Part shown: piece after piece, positions 1-7,969 of the stretch
How positions within the stretch are numbered: position 1 is the stretch's first letter
Layout of the letters: each line of letters starts with the position of its first letter
NCBI GenBank assembly: GCA_964581355.1
Contig: CAZOOA010000002.1
Span: forward strand, 62,001-126,000
Length of the DNA stretch: 64,000 bases
Origin: CAZOOA01 sp964581355
GTDB taxonomy: Bacteria; Bacillota; Dethiobacteria; DTU022; UBA8154
Reading direction: 5' to 3'
Translations under genes and position numbers: made by a program
The notes under the pieces: model-generated
Told to the model about the DNA's origin: nothing
Seen by the model: the letters and a program-made list of their open reading frames with translations, nothing else
The model's database searches: none

Positions 1-647
1 ACAGCTTCACCGGCCAGGACCAGCACATCGACAACCACGCCGTCTTTGGAGGCCACCAGGTCAACCACCTCCGGTATTTCCGGCTCTCTCTGCCGCTCAA
101 CAACCTGGATCTCCAGGGATGTCCCCTGAATGGCTATACTGGCCCATACTAGATCGTCCAGTTCCACCAGAAGGCGACGTTCCAATTCCTGCAAGTCAAC
201 CTGCCATTGCATTGTACCTCGTTTAATATTGTACTTCTCCAAAAAAGCATGAATCTCCTTTTTACTGACCTCATTATTGCCCTCAATTCTTACTTCCCAG
301 ATAAAAAGGGAAGAAAAATACAAGACAATAACGAATAGCGCTATTCCTGCCAGCAGCCCTTTGCGCCGCCATCCCTGCAGGAAAAGGAAAAAAGCGCCCT
401 TTTTTTCCACTATTCTTACAGTACTGCCGGTTTTTCTTAAAATTGGGCGTAATTTTTTGAAATCCCGGGGATGAATTTTCAAAAACAGTTTATCACTTTC
501 ATGTTCAAGATCCCAAAAATAAATGCCGTGCCTGTTGGTAAGGTTGAGAAACTTTACCAGGCGAGGACCATGAACAGCAATGCGCAGATAGCCGGGCCAA
601 ATGCCTGCCCACCTGGATCCTGACAAAATCGTGATCCCCCTCTTCAT
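1..647 (-). CDS. yqfD: Sporulation protein YqfD (3' end beyond window)
   Basis: The gene runs off the left edge, so the C-terminal part is missing. Reading leftward from an ATG at 647, the protein starts MKRGITILSG, has a basic N-terminal domain of about 95 residues, then one strongly hydrophobic segment (GLLAGIALFVIVLYFSSLFIW), followed by an extracytoplasmic stretch beginning EVRIEGNNEVSKKEI. That order is typical of YqfD, a sigma-E-dependent sporulation membrane protein of poorly known biochemical function. YqfC lies directly upstream, as in Bacillus and clostridia, which supports the call. The ATG follows a weak Shine-Dalgarno sequence. Identity rests on architecture and synteny; no catalytic motif is visible. 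Confidence 0.88.
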   Translation of the reverse strand, partial: MKRGITILSGSRWAGIWPGYLRIAVHGPRLVKFLNLTNRHGIYFWDLEHESDKLFLKIHPRDFKKLRPILRKTGSTVRIVEKKGAFFLFLQGWRRKGLLAGIALFVIVLYFSSLFIWEVRIEGNNEVSKKEIHAFLEKYNIKRGTMQWQVDLQELERRLLVELDDLVWASIAIQGTSLEIQVVERQREPEIPEVVDLVASKDGVVVDVLVLAGEA

Positions 648-815
648 TAATTAAGCCCGGTCCTGCTGCTGAACAATGCACCATCTTCTAATTAGAGAGC
701 AGAAAGCCAATCACAGTAATCTAAACTCCCGAGAATTGTCCCCCTTATATTGGATATTGGGTTATTGAAACATGATGGAAAATATCCGCTTTTGCTTGGC
801 GTAAGGTTTTCGTTT

Positions 816-1106
816 TTAACGGTATTCGATGGACTGTATGTTCCCTTCAATATATATTTCTTCACTGAACAGATTTTTGATCACCAACTCATGACCGCGA
901 ATGACGATTTCCCCGCCTTTAATGCTCAGCCGTAAAATGTCCTGGTTGTATTCGATAACTCCCGAATAGTTTTCCAGGTAAAGCTGAATATTCCCGATCA
1001 GCGTGACACGGGGCAAATTCATGAGCACTTCTTTGGGAAGCTCAAAAAAGTCGGCAATCGATTCCTGCCATTTTTTTCGCTCTACCCCGTGTTCTTTCTT
1101 TTTCAA
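816..1106 (-). CDS. yqfC: Sporulation protein YqfC
   Basis: A 96-residue protein with the YqfC pattern: a short charged N-terminus, then FELPKEVLMNLPRVTLIGN and IKGGEIVIRGHELVIKN. YqfC is a small sigma-E-regulon protein of unknown function that is paired with yqfD in most endospore formers. The start is TTG at 1106, about 9 nt after a GGGAG. It precedes yqfD by about 170 nt on the same strand, so the two are probably cotranscribed. Confidence 0.9.
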   Translation of the reverse strand: MKKKEHGVERKKWQESIADFFELPKEVLMNLPRVTLIGNIQLYLENYSGVIEYNQDILRLSIKGGEIVIRGHELVIKNLFSEEIYIEGNIQSIEYR

Positions 1107-1290
1107 TACCGGGCACTCCCTAGTCTAGAACTGGAGCTTCCGCCTCCATATCCAGCGGTAAAAGCATGTTATTAAAATGTATGCCAATTATTCAGTGATA
1201 TGAACGGAAAAACCGGCAGGAAAAACCCCGCCCTTACAGCAGCGGGGGATCTGTATGACCAAGCTTTTACTTTTGTTCGGTTTTTCAGGC

Positions 1291-1824
1291 TTATCGAAAA
1301 TCCTTCCGGTGAGGCCTTTTGGCCCGGGGAGCTGAAAGGACTTCAGACACCACGATACCCATGGTAACCCTGGAGCTACCAAGCAAAGCAGATAGTTCCT
1401 GCCGCGGCTCAAAGGTGTCTTCAGTTAAAGGCCTGGAAAGAGAAGTTTTTTTCGGACCTCTTTTGGGAGAACTCCCAATTTCTCCCCCGTTAACGGCAGG
1501 AGCCGCTTTTTCGCGCGAGGGGTAATCTCTGGAAGCGCCCCCTTTGCTGGGCTCGCGCTTTCGTTTTTGAGCCGGCTGATAATAAGACATGTCTTCTGCC
1601 CCGACCATTCCATCCTGGGCCGCCATGCGTGGCCTGGACGAAGGGCCTGGTTTTGGTTCCGTTCTTTCTGCATCTTCAGCATCACCCGAAGTTTTCAGGG
1701 GTGGGGACGTCACAGGAGGCGGTGCCTTAGGTCCTGCACCGCCCTGCTGCGAGCGGCCCTGCCCCAGGGCTCTGACAATAGAGGATATAATCATGAAAAG
1801 GACAAACAATATGATCAGTTCCAC
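1291..1824 (-). CDS. Small membrane-anchored low-complexity protein
   Basis: I do not recognise a family. The 177-residue product has one N-terminal hydrophobic helix (LIILFVLFMIISSIVRAL) followed by a long Gly/Pro/Ser/Lys-rich, probably disordered tail with no cysteines after the helix. The last 60 residues look more ordered (EDTFEPRQELSALLGSSRVTMGIVVSEVL). The start is GTG at 1824, 6 nt after a run of G. It lies just downstream of floA on the same strand, 93 nt from the floA stop, so it may be a membrane partner of the flotillin. The ordered C-terminus resembles short tails that follow floA in other Clostridia, but this is from memory only. Confidence 0.7.
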   Translation of the reverse strand: MELIILFVLFMIISSIVRALGQGRSQQGGAGPKAPPPVTSPPLKTSGDAEDAERTEPKPGPSSRPRMAAQDGMVGAEDMSYYQPAQKRKREPSKGGASRDYPSREKAAPAVNGGEIGSSPKRGPKKTSLSRPLTEDTFEPRQELSALLGSSRVTMGIVVSEVLSAPRAKRPHRKDFR

Positions 1825-1917
1825 TGGTTTCCCCCCTCAATATAGAAAATGGAGTTATTGTTTCCCGGTACCGACTCCGGCTGCTCTTCACGGCAAAGCG
1901 TTTTGGCAGCACGGTCT

Positions 1918-2910
1918 CTACTCGTCTTCTTTAGTATCTTCAGGCTTGCCAAGGCGGGAAATGGAATCTCTCATTTGCGTATCGGAATAGATGTTTTGCA
2001 TGTTGTAGTAATCCATCACCCCAAGGTTGCCCTCTCGCAAGGCCTGGGCAAGAGCCATGGGAACCTCGGCTTCTGCCTCTACCACCTTGGCCCGCATTTC
2101 CTGGACGGATGCTTTCATTTCTTGCTCCTTGGCTACCGCCATGGCACGGCGCTCCTCAGCCTTGGCCTGGGCGATACGCTTATCGGCTTCGGCCTGGTCC
2201 GTCTGCAGTTGGGCACCAATATTCTTGCCAACATCAACATCAGCAATATCAATGGAAAGAATTTCGAATGCGGTCCCCGAATCCAGTCCTTTATTCAAAA
2301 CCGTGTGGGAAATGTTATCGGGATTTTCCAGCACTTCTTTGTGATTGCTGGCTGAACCGATTGTAGTTACGATTCCTTCACCAACCCGGGCAATGATGGT
2401 TTCTTCTCCAGCACCCCCGACCAATCGATCAATATTGGCCCGCACGGTAACCCGTGCCCTGGCCTTGACTTCAATCCCGTCGCTGGCCACGGCAGCGACT
2501 ACTGGTGTTTCGATAACCTTGGGATTAACGCTCATCTGGACAGCTTTTAACACATCCCGGCCGGCCAGGTCAATAGCTGCTGCCCGCTCAAATTCCAGGT
2601 TGATATCAGCCCTTTGGGCAGCAATCAAGGCGTCGACAACCCGGTCTACATTACCTCCAGCCAAATAATGGCCTTCCAGTTTGTTTACATTCAAGGCCAG
2701 CCCCGCTTTTGTTGCTTTAATCAGGGGTTCAACGACCCTGGCCGGGACAACCCTTCTAAGGCGCATCCCAATCAGCGTGACAATACCAATCCGAACCCCG
2801 GCCGCCAGGGCCGCAATCCAAAGCCTTAAGGGAATAAAACTGAAAATAACCGAAAACACGATGACAATTAGAACAATTAAGACCAAAAGAGGCAAAAGAC
2901 CTTCCACCAT
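1918..2910 (-). CDS. floA: Flotillin-like protein FloA (YqfA)
   Basis: A bacterial flotillin that forms membrane microdomains and scaffolds signalling and protease complexes. An N-terminal hairpin-like hydrophobic region (about residues 1-50) anchors it. An SPFH domain follows (KATKAGLALNVNKLEGHYLAGGNVDRV onward, read in parts). The second half is a charged coiled coil rich in AKAEERRAMAVAKEQEMKA-type heptads. Length (330 aa) matches B. subtilis FloA (331 aa). I place the start at the ATG at 2910, 7 nt after AAAGGAG; an in-frame ATG at 2928 overlaps that Shine-Dalgarno. nfeD lies upstream, the usual partner of bacterial flotillins. Confidence 0.93.
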   Translation of the reverse strand: MVEGLLPLLVLIVLIVIVFSVIFSFIPLRLWIAALAAGVRIGIVTLIGMRLRRVVPARVVEPLIKATKAGLALNVNKLEGHYLAGGNVDRVVDALIAAQRADINLEFERAAAIDLAGRDVLKAVQMSVNPKVIETPVVAAVASDGIEVKARARVTVRANIDRLVGGAGEETIIARVGEGIVTTIGSASNHKEVLENPDNISHTVLNKGLDSGTAFEILSIDIADVDVGKNIGAQLQTDQAEADKRIAQAKAEERRAMAVAKEQEMKASVQEMRAKVVEAEAEVPMALAQALREGNLGVMDYYNMQNIYSDTQMRDSISRLGKPEDTKEDE

Positions 2911-2943
2911 ATACATTCTCCTTTCCATTCTTCACTTCATTTT

Positions 2944-3057
2944 AGTATGAAAAACCGTGTCTTGGCGCTGTCGTCCGGGAGACTGGGTAACCCTGTGGAA
3001 GGCACAGAGACCAACGTCGCCGGACGAATGCGCCAACTCCCCGGTTAGGGGGCGGGG
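2944..3057 (+). repeat. Structured intergenic element, full-length copy A
   Basis: An imperfect but extensive dyad. The outer arms AACCG (2953) and CGGTTA (3042) can pair. Inside them TTGGCGC/GCGCCAA (2962-2968 and 3030-3036) and TCGTCCGG/CCGGACGA (2971-2978 and 3020-3027) are perfectly complementary. The enclosed 41 nt contain a small stem CTGTG/CACAG and a GTAA loop. Copy C (39771-39839) is nearly identical but lacks 45 nt of this core, and copy B (62946-63040, minus strand) is a diverged relative. The function is unknown; it could be a structured RNA or a mobile palindromic repeat. Confidence 0.7.
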
Positions 3058-3090
3058 TGTTGAAAACCAGCACTTCGAACGTAAGCAAGG

Positions 3091-3133
3091 TTTTTCATCC
3101 CCTGTTGTGGCCCAATAGGGCCGTAGCGGTTAG
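3091..3133 (+). repeat. Conserved 43-nt hairpin motif, copy 1
   Basis: The sequence TCCCCTGTTGTGG, a stem GGCCC/GGGCC with loop AATA, then GTAGCGGTTAG. It matches 36 of 43 positions with the reverse complement of 43999-44041. There the stem is GGTCC/GGGCC with a GCGA loop, so pairing is kept through a G-U wobble. This looks like conservation of RNA structure, but only two copies are visible here. Confidence 0.6.
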
Positions 3134-3139
3134 TTTAGC

Positions 3140-4447
3140 TTACTCGTCAGCTTCCTTTTTCCTAACCACAATCCGCCAACCCTCTACATCAATGACTTCC
3201 ACAGGAACATCTGCTTCAATAAACTCTCCCTGGGTAACCACATCAAACCGCTTTCCCCCGATTTCCACAATCCCTGATGGCCGCATGGGGGTGACGGTTT
3301 TGCCGGCTTCACCAACCAGCTGTTTGTAATTGGAGGAAGAGCTGTATCCCTGGTCACGGGTTGCCGCCTCCAGCAGAATAAAGCGGCGCAGGGTCCCCCG
3401 CCGTTGGAAAAATTTAAATGCTACATAACCCATAATCCCGGACACCAAAAAAGAAACCAGCAGCATAATCAGGCCAGCAGTAGCAGAAACTGCTGCAAGG
3501 ACAATAGAAACAGCTACAGCCACCAGGCCGCCGGCCCCGAAAATGCCAAACCCGGGGAAAAACGCCTCGACCAGTAAAAGAATTACACCGAAAACAAACA
3601 AGAATATGGAGGGCCAACCGGCAACTCCGGCAAAATAATGTCCACCAAAATAGAGACCAAAACACAGGATACTGCCAAGCCCGGCCACACCAAAACCGGC
3701 AGATAGGACTTCCACGATTAGAAAAAGAAAGGCCAGGGAAAGAACCACAGAGGCGACAGTGGGCCGTATAAGCCAGCCTGACAGACGCTCCCAGCCTGAG
3801 GGGTTGGTCTGGATAATCTCTGCACCTTCCAGGCCCAAGTGTCCAAGCAACTCCTGCCTGGAATCAAAAGTGCCGTCACTAAAATCCAGTTCGTCGGCGC
3901 TGGAAGCGGTCAAGGTCAAAAGTTCATTGGAAGAGACTACACCTTCAATAGATATCTCCTGGCGAACCATGGCTGCAGCAATCTCCGGGTCCCTGCCCCG
4001 CCTTTCTGCAACGCCTTTCATTTCGCCTTCCCAGGCCGAAACAAGCTTTTCATCAGCGGCTTCGCCACCCAATAAACGAGGCTCAGCTGCTCCAATGGTC
4101 GAGCCAGGCGCCATGTAAAGCCCGTCGGCAACCATAGCCAGGTAGGCGCCGGCTGAAAGGGCCTGCTGGTCTACATAGGCATAAGCCGGGAGTTCTGTTC
4201 CATCCAGGAGTTGCCGGGTTTCCAAGGCCGTATCGATATATCCCCCAGGCGTGTTAAACTCCAGAATGACTGCTGAAGCCCCGGCATCTGCCGCTTCTCC
4301 CAGGGCCCGCTCCAAAAATACCAGCCAACCCGGTTCAATTTGGCCTTTGACCGGAACCAAATACACCTCAACAGAGCTGGAAAATGACCTGGAATACAGT
4401 AAAAGAGCAAATAAAAAAAATAAGATCACGCAGACTCGCCTGGACAA
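3140..4447 (-). CDS. NfeD family membrane protein with ClpP-like protease domain
   Basis: A long-form NfeD protein (435 aa). Order: signal or anchor helix (residues 1-22); a ClpP/SppA-like serine protease domain with NTPGGYIDTALETRQLL and the nucleophile-bearing ALSAGAYLA segment; four to five membrane helices (about 225-350); and a C-terminal OB-fold NfeD domain (VGEAGKTVTPMRPSGIVEIGG). Such proteins pair with flotillins and are thought to cleave membrane proteins near microdomains. Here it lies directly upstream of floA, though 230 nt away. The start is TTG at 4447, 5 nt after AGGAGGGG. B. subtilis YuaF is a short relative; this one has the protease half. Confidence 0.9.
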   Translation of the reverse strand: MSRRVCVILFFLFALLLYSRSFSSSVEVYLVPVKGQIEPGWLVFLERALGEAADAGASAVILEFNTPGGYIDTALETRQLLDGTELPAYAYVDQQALSAGAYLAMVADGLYMAPGSTIGAAEPRLLGGEAADEKLVSAWEGEMKGVAERRGRDPEIAAAMVRQEISIEGVVSSNELLTLTASSADELDFSDGTFDSRQELLGHLGLEGAEIIQTNPSGWERLSGWLIRPTVASVVLSLAFLFLIVEVLSAGFGVAGLGSILCFGLYFGGHYFAGVAGWPSIFLFVFGVILLLVEAFFPGFGIFGAGGLVAVAVSIVLAAVSATAGLIMLLVSFLVSGIMGYVAFKFFQRRGTLRRFILLEAATRDQGYSSSSNYKQLVGEAGKTVTPMRPSGIVEIGGKRFDVVTQGEFIEADVPVEVIDVEGWRIVVRKKEADE

Positions 4448-4466
4448 GCACGCCCCTCCTCAAAAA

Positions 4467-4493
4467 GTAAAACTTGGAAAACCCAAGTTTTAC
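4467..4493 (-). terminator. Rho-independent terminator after yqeY
   Basis: On the minus strand an 11-bp stem GTAAAACTTGG/CCAAGTTTTAC with a 5-nt loop is followed at once by TTTTT. It overlaps the yqeY stop codon (4490-4492), ending the rpsU-yqeY transcript before nfeD. Confidence 0.8.
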
Positions 4494-4933
4494 TCTAACA
4501 AATCTTCAACTACTTGTTTAACAAGGGAGCCGTCAGCTTTTCCTTTTAGCCTGGGCATCAAAGCCCCCATAACCTTGCCAAACTCTTTGCTTGAACTTGC
4601 TCCTACCTGTTTAATTATTTCCCGGGCAATCTCCCTGATCTCCTCTTCCGACAACTGAGGGGGAAGGTAAGAAGTAAGAATGCTGATTTCTTCTTGAAGT
4701 TCAGCTAACAACTCCGGCCTCTGGGCCTGTTGGTAATCGCCTAGCACTTCTTTCCGCCATTTAAGTTCCCGCTGAATGACTTCAACGACTTCTTCCTGGG
4801 TTAGAGGCTGTTTCTTGGCAATTTCGGCATTTTTCAACTCACTTCTTAAGTGGCGTATTACACCAAGGCGAACTTTATCTTTGGCCCGCATGGCCGTCTT
4901 TTGATCTTCTATCAGCTGTTCAAGAATGCTCAA
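4490..4933 (-). CDS. yqeY: GatB/YqeY domain protein
   Basis: A 147-residue helical protein homologous to the tail domain of GatB, the tRNA amidotransferase subunit. The conserved motifs LGVIRHLRSELKNAEI and EVIQRELKWRKE are present, as is the C-terminal GKVMGALMPRLKGKADGSLV. The physiological role of free-standing YqeY is unknown; tRNA binding is inferred from GatB. I choose the TTG at 4933 (protein MSILEQLIED), 8 nt after GGAGG, because the GTG at 4948 and ATG at 4939 overlap that ribosome binding site. It follows rpsU by about 25 nt, the usual Firmicutes order. Confidence 0.92.
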   Translation of the reverse strand: MSILEQLIEDQKTAMRAKDKVRLGVIRHLRSELKNAEIAKKQPLTQEEVVEVIQRELKWRKEVLGDYQQAQRPELLAELQEEISILTSYLPPQLSEEEIREIAREIIKQVGASSSKEFGKVMGALMPRLKGKADGSLVKQVVEDLLE

Positions 4934-4957
4934 AAGCATCGCCTCCACCTGGTTACA

Positions 4958-5134
4958 CTAATACTTTTTTTTCTTTCGAGCTGCCTCTGACTTTTTCTTC
5001 CGTTTCACACTTGGTTTTTCGTAATGTTCCCTTTTACGGACTTCCGAAAGAACCCCTGTCTTCGCACACTGTTTTTTAAACCTTTTCAGGGCATTATCGA
5101 GGCTTTCGTTTTTACCTACTTTGATTTCCGGCAT
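4958..5134 (-). CDS. rpsU: 30S ribosomal protein S21
   Basis: A 58-residue, very basic protein starting MPEIKVGKNESLDNALKRF and ending in a lysine/arginine tail, as expected of S21. It joins the small subunit near the anti-Shine-Dalgarno end of 16S rRNA and helps initiation. The ATG at 5134 is preceded by GGAGGGGAGG; a longer in-frame ORF upstream has no supporting ribosome site. A near-perfect sigma-A promoter sits about 80 nt upstream. Confidence 0.97.
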   Translation of the reverse strand: MPEIKVGKNESLDNALKRFKKQCAKTGVLSEVRKREHYEKPSVKRKKKSEAARKKKKY

Positions 5135-5213
5135 CAATATCCCTCCCCTCCGCCCAAAACCTGGCATCACTCACATTATCCACACTTATCCTTATAAAGC
5201 CATTCAACACAAT

Positions 5214-5242
5214 ATTATACCTCTTCGAAAAAACACTGTCAA
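5214..5242 (-). promoter_or_regulatory. Sigma-A promoter for rpsU-yqeY
   Basis: On the minus strand TTGACA (5242-5237) and TATAAT (5219-5214) are separated by exactly 17 nt. Both hexamers match consensus. It points at rpsU, whose start is at 5134. Confidence 0.85.
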
Positions 5243-5379
5243 CGAAGGGAAACCTCATACCGGTCTTTCCTGCAGGGTTTTTCCTTACCTTTGTGCCAAA
5301 ATGGATCAAATCAAAAATGCTGCAACCAATATAATAGCCTGTCTCCTTATTAAATGATCGGTTTCACATCCCCTAGCAG

Positions 5380-5733
5380 TCAACCCTTACCGCCCAGGTT
5401 ATGCCCAAACTGGCGACCCCCCAGCAGGTGAAAGTGAATATGGTATACAACCTGTCCAGCATCAGAGCCACAGTTTAATATGACTCGGTAACCTTTTTCC
5501 GCGATTTCTTGCTGCCTGGCCACCTCTTTAATGGCCAGCATTAAGTTCCCTATAACTTCTTTATGTTCTGACTCCAGGTCATTCAACGTAGGTATATGTA
5601 AACGAGGGACAACCAATACATGCACAGGAGCTACCGGGTTGATGTCATTAAAAGCTATTACATGTTCATCTTCATAAACTATCTGGGCTGGAACTTCACC
5701 GGCGATGATTTTGCAGAATATACAGTTTTCCAA
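5380..5733 (-). CDS. HIT family nucleotide hydrolase (HinT-like)
   Basis: A histidine-triad protein of about 117 residues. The N-terminal zinc-type pair CIFCKI is followed by the substrate loop FNDINPVAPVHVLVVPR and, near the C-terminus, the catalytic HIHFHLLGGR (H-x-H-x-H). HinT proteins hydrolyse AMP-lysine and similar phosphoramidates, probably clearing aminoacyl-adenylates. I choose the TTG at 5733 (MENCIFCKII), 7 nt after GGGGAG, over the ATG at 5757, since the family begins close to the CxxC. It sits upstream of the rpsU promoter, a common neighbourhood in clostridia. Confidence 0.93.
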   Translation of the reverse strand: MENCIFCKIIAGEVPAQIVYEDEHVIAFNDINPVAPVHVLVVPRLHIPTLNDLESEHKEVIGNLMLAIKEVARQQEIAEKGYRVILNCGSDAGQVVYHIHFHLLGGRQFGHNLGGKG

Positions 5734-5810
5734 AAAGAAACTCCCCTTTCTGTCCATTCTGCCCTTTATTATATCATTTTATAATGATTTTAGGAATACC
5801 CCGTTCCGAA

Positions 5811-5851
5811 GAAAAGAGGCGGCATTTTAAATGACAAAATATGCCGCCTCT
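5811..5851 (-). terminator. Rho-independent terminator after the acyl-CoA ligase gene
   Basis: On the minus strand an 11-bp perfect stem AGAGGCGGCAT/ATGCCGCCTCT (5851-5841 and 5825-5815) is followed by TTTTC. It lies 66 nt past the acyl-CoA ligase stop and closes the fatty-acid cluster. Confidence 0.85.
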
Positions 5852-5916
5852 CCCTGGTGATCATGCTACCCTTTAGGACAACAAGCAAGGTTGTTTCTGC
5901 AATCAAAGAAACGAAA

Positions 5917-7587
5917 TTACTGCTCCTGGGCCTTTTTCCTGGCATCCTCCCGCAACACACTCTTTAATACTTTTCCTACAGGGTTGCGGGGTATGGCATC
6001 AATGATTTCCAGGCGCTCGGGTATCTTGTAGACAGCCAATCCCTTTTCTTCCATGAAGGATTTCATCTCATCAAAGGAAAATGTTTCTCCTTCCCGGGGG
6101 ACTACGTACACGCAAGCTCGCTCTCCCAGGCGCTCATCAGGCATGGCTACTGCTGCCACATCGGCAACTTTGGGGTGGCCCAGCAGGGTGTTTTCAACTT
6201 CCTGGGCACTGATGTTAAAGCCACCCCGGATAATAATATCTTTTTTCCGTTCAAAAAAGCCGATATAGTTATTGTCTTTGATCTGGAACAAGTCACCGGT
6301 ATAAAAGTAACCCCCGCTATCAAAGGCTTCCTCATTTAAGTCCGGTCGCTTGAAATAACCTGGAATTACTGTAGGCCCTCCAAAAGCCAGTTCACCCACT
6401 TCGCCAACCTCTGTTACTTCTTCACCTGTTTCCGGGCTGACCAGCTTCGTTTTAATATAATAAGTGGAAATATCAGAATACCACTTGGCACCTGGTTTTC
6501 CAAACTGAGGCAGGTGGTCCACCCTTTTATCCAGGTCGGGAACATCTTTCGGCCCGGAAACGATGCCGGTTCCTTCGTTTTGACCCCAGATATTGCCAAT
6601 ATCTATGCCCCAGCGCCGTTTAAATTCCTGGATAACAAAAAGCGAGGGAGGAGCCGAGCCCAGGGTAATAGAGCGCACGGAACTCAGGTCGAATTGGTCT
6701 ACCTGGGGATGCTTGACAATCATGTTAGCAACAGCTGGCACCAGTAGCGTATAGTTGACTCTCTCTTTCATCATCTGTTGGATAAAAACCTGGGGATTAA
6801 AGGGATGGTGCAACACAAGCGTTCCGCCTACCAAAAGCCAGGGAATATAGGCGGTCCCGGTGGAGGCCATATTGACCAGTGGACCCGCAGTTAAAATGAC
6901 ATCACCGGGCCTGATATCAGCCGTTTCAACCTCCATGGTCCCCAGCACAATCCAGTTATTGTGACTTAAAGGACAACCCTTGGGCTCCGCTTCTGTGCCT
7001 GAAGTCCAACACAAAGTGAAAATGTCATTGGCATCCAGCTTCACACTACTTATTTTTTCCAGGTCCGGCTGGTTGTTTATCCAGCTCTGCACTTGTTCCA
7101 GGGGGATAACATGTTCCATTTCCGGCATTTCCCCGGCTATGTTTTCCGCCATCTCCCGGTGATTAAACCCTCGGAAATTTTCAACGGTTATAATTGCCCG
7201 GGCGCCCGTATGACCTGCGATATAACTTAGCTCCTTTTTCCGCCATTGAACAGGTAGGGGAGTAATTAGAGCGCCAGCCCGGGTAATAGCCAGGTACAGC
7301 ATGGCCAACTCCCAGCAATTTGGAAGCTGGACCATGACAATGTCATCTTTTTTTATTCCCAGGGACAGCAAACCGGAAGCCACGGCATCTACCGCATGGT
7401 CCAGTTCCCGGTAACTTATTCGTCCGGGAGAGGAGCCCAGGAGCTCTTCCCGGTCATAGGGGTCTACCAAGGCCACTGTTTCGGGATTATTCTCCACGTG
7501 CTCTTTAAAATAATCGATCAGCGTCTTTTTCCCCCACCAACCTTTTTCCATGTACTCTTGAATCTTTTCCGGTGATGCAAGAATCAT
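5917..7587 (-). CDS. AMP-dependent acyl-CoA synthetase
   Basis: An ANL-superfamily enzyme (556 aa) that activates a carboxylic acid to its CoA thioester through an acyl-adenylate. Motifs in order: the P-loop variant TSGTEAEPKG (about residue 200), the middle motif WGQNEGTG, the YFYTGDLFQIKDNNYIGF hinge motif, RKKDIIIRGGFNISAQEVE, and the catalytic lysine in NPVGKVLKS near the C-terminus. The substrate cannot be read from sequence. The neighbours (thiolase, acyl-CoA dehydrogenase, hydroxyacyl-CoA dehydrogenase) argue for a fatty or alicyclic acid that enters beta-oxidation. ATG at 7587 follows AAGGAG by 9 nt. The 382-nt gap from thiolase means it may have its own promoter. Confidence 0.9.
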   Translation of the reverse strand: MILASPEKIQEYMEKGWWGKKTLIDYFKEHVENNPETVALVDPYDREELLGSSPGRISYRELDHAVDAVASGLLSLGIKKDDIVMVQLPNCWELAMLYLAITRAGALITPLPVQWRKKELSYIAGHTGARAIITVENFRGFNHREMAENIAGEMPEMEHVIPLEQVQSWINNQPDLEKISSVKLDANDIFTLCWTSGTEAEPKGCPLSHNNWIVLGTMEVETADIRPGDVILTAGPLVNMASTGTAYIPWLLVGGTLVLHHPFNPQVFIQQMMKERVNYTLLVPAVANMIVKHPQVDQFDLSSVRSITLGSAPPSLFVIQEFKRRWGIDIGNIWGQNEGTGIVSGPKDVPDLDKRVDHLPQFGKPGAKWYSDISTYYIKTKLVSPETGEEVTEVGEVGELAFGGPTVIPGYFKRPDLNEEAFDSGGYFYTGDLFQIKDNNYIGFFERKKDIIIRGGFNISAQEVENTLLGHPKVADVAAVAMPDERLGERACVYVVPREGETFSFDEMKSFMEEKGLAVYKIPERLEIIDAIPRNPVGKVLKSVLREDARKKAQEQ

Positions 7588-7969
7588 TTGAACACACTCC
7601 TTTTATTTATTTGCCCGGTGGAATAGCTTTTTGCAGCTTCGATTTCAAGAGTTTTTACAGGGTCATTGCAAAGCGATTGCGCATTTTCAAAAGCGAGCAT
7701 CTTTTGACGATTCACTACAGGGCCAATAGTCTGAATTTTTATGCGGCAGGACACTACCCCATTCAAGCCATGTTACTGGTAGCCTAAAAACGATCCAGCC
7801 ATTCATTAAGGCTGAAGGGTTTTATCATTTTTTTGGCATTTACCAGAAAGCATGGCTTGAATGGATAATTCCAAACCCCAAGCACGCTAACTTTTTGCCC
7901 CCCAATGGGAACTGCTTTCAACTCATAAGCTGTTACAGCCTTTTTCCGCCACCTACACGCCTTTTACCT
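7588..7969. other. Intergenic region, no gene seen
   Basis: This 382-nt gap separates the thiolase from the acyl-CoA ligase. I find no ORF with a ribosome site and no -24/-12 promoter. At 7892-7930 it contains CCCCAATGG followed after a short gap by CAACTCATAAGC. Both words recur in the same order at 36745-36782 in the accessory region. Confidence 0.6.

Larger units (their letters stand above)
2929..3139. other. nfeD-floA intergenic region with two structured elements
   Basis: This 211-nt gap holds no gene. It contains two adjacent structured sequences, annotated separately (2944-3057 and 3091-3133), that recur elsewhere in the window. The flanking genes both read on the minus strand, whereas the repeat copies are described here in plus orientation. 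Confidence 0.8.

Noticed and set aside
1188..1412. 74-codon ORF overlapping the end of the small membrane protein gene
   Set aside because: Out of frame with the supported gene and without a ribosome site; a shadow.
2944..3057. Cobalamin, c-di-GMP-I, Moco or other known riboswitch
   Set aside because: I compared the conserved core with remembered consensus sequences of these classes and none of their invariant words is present. The element is also in the wrong orientation for floA or nfeD.
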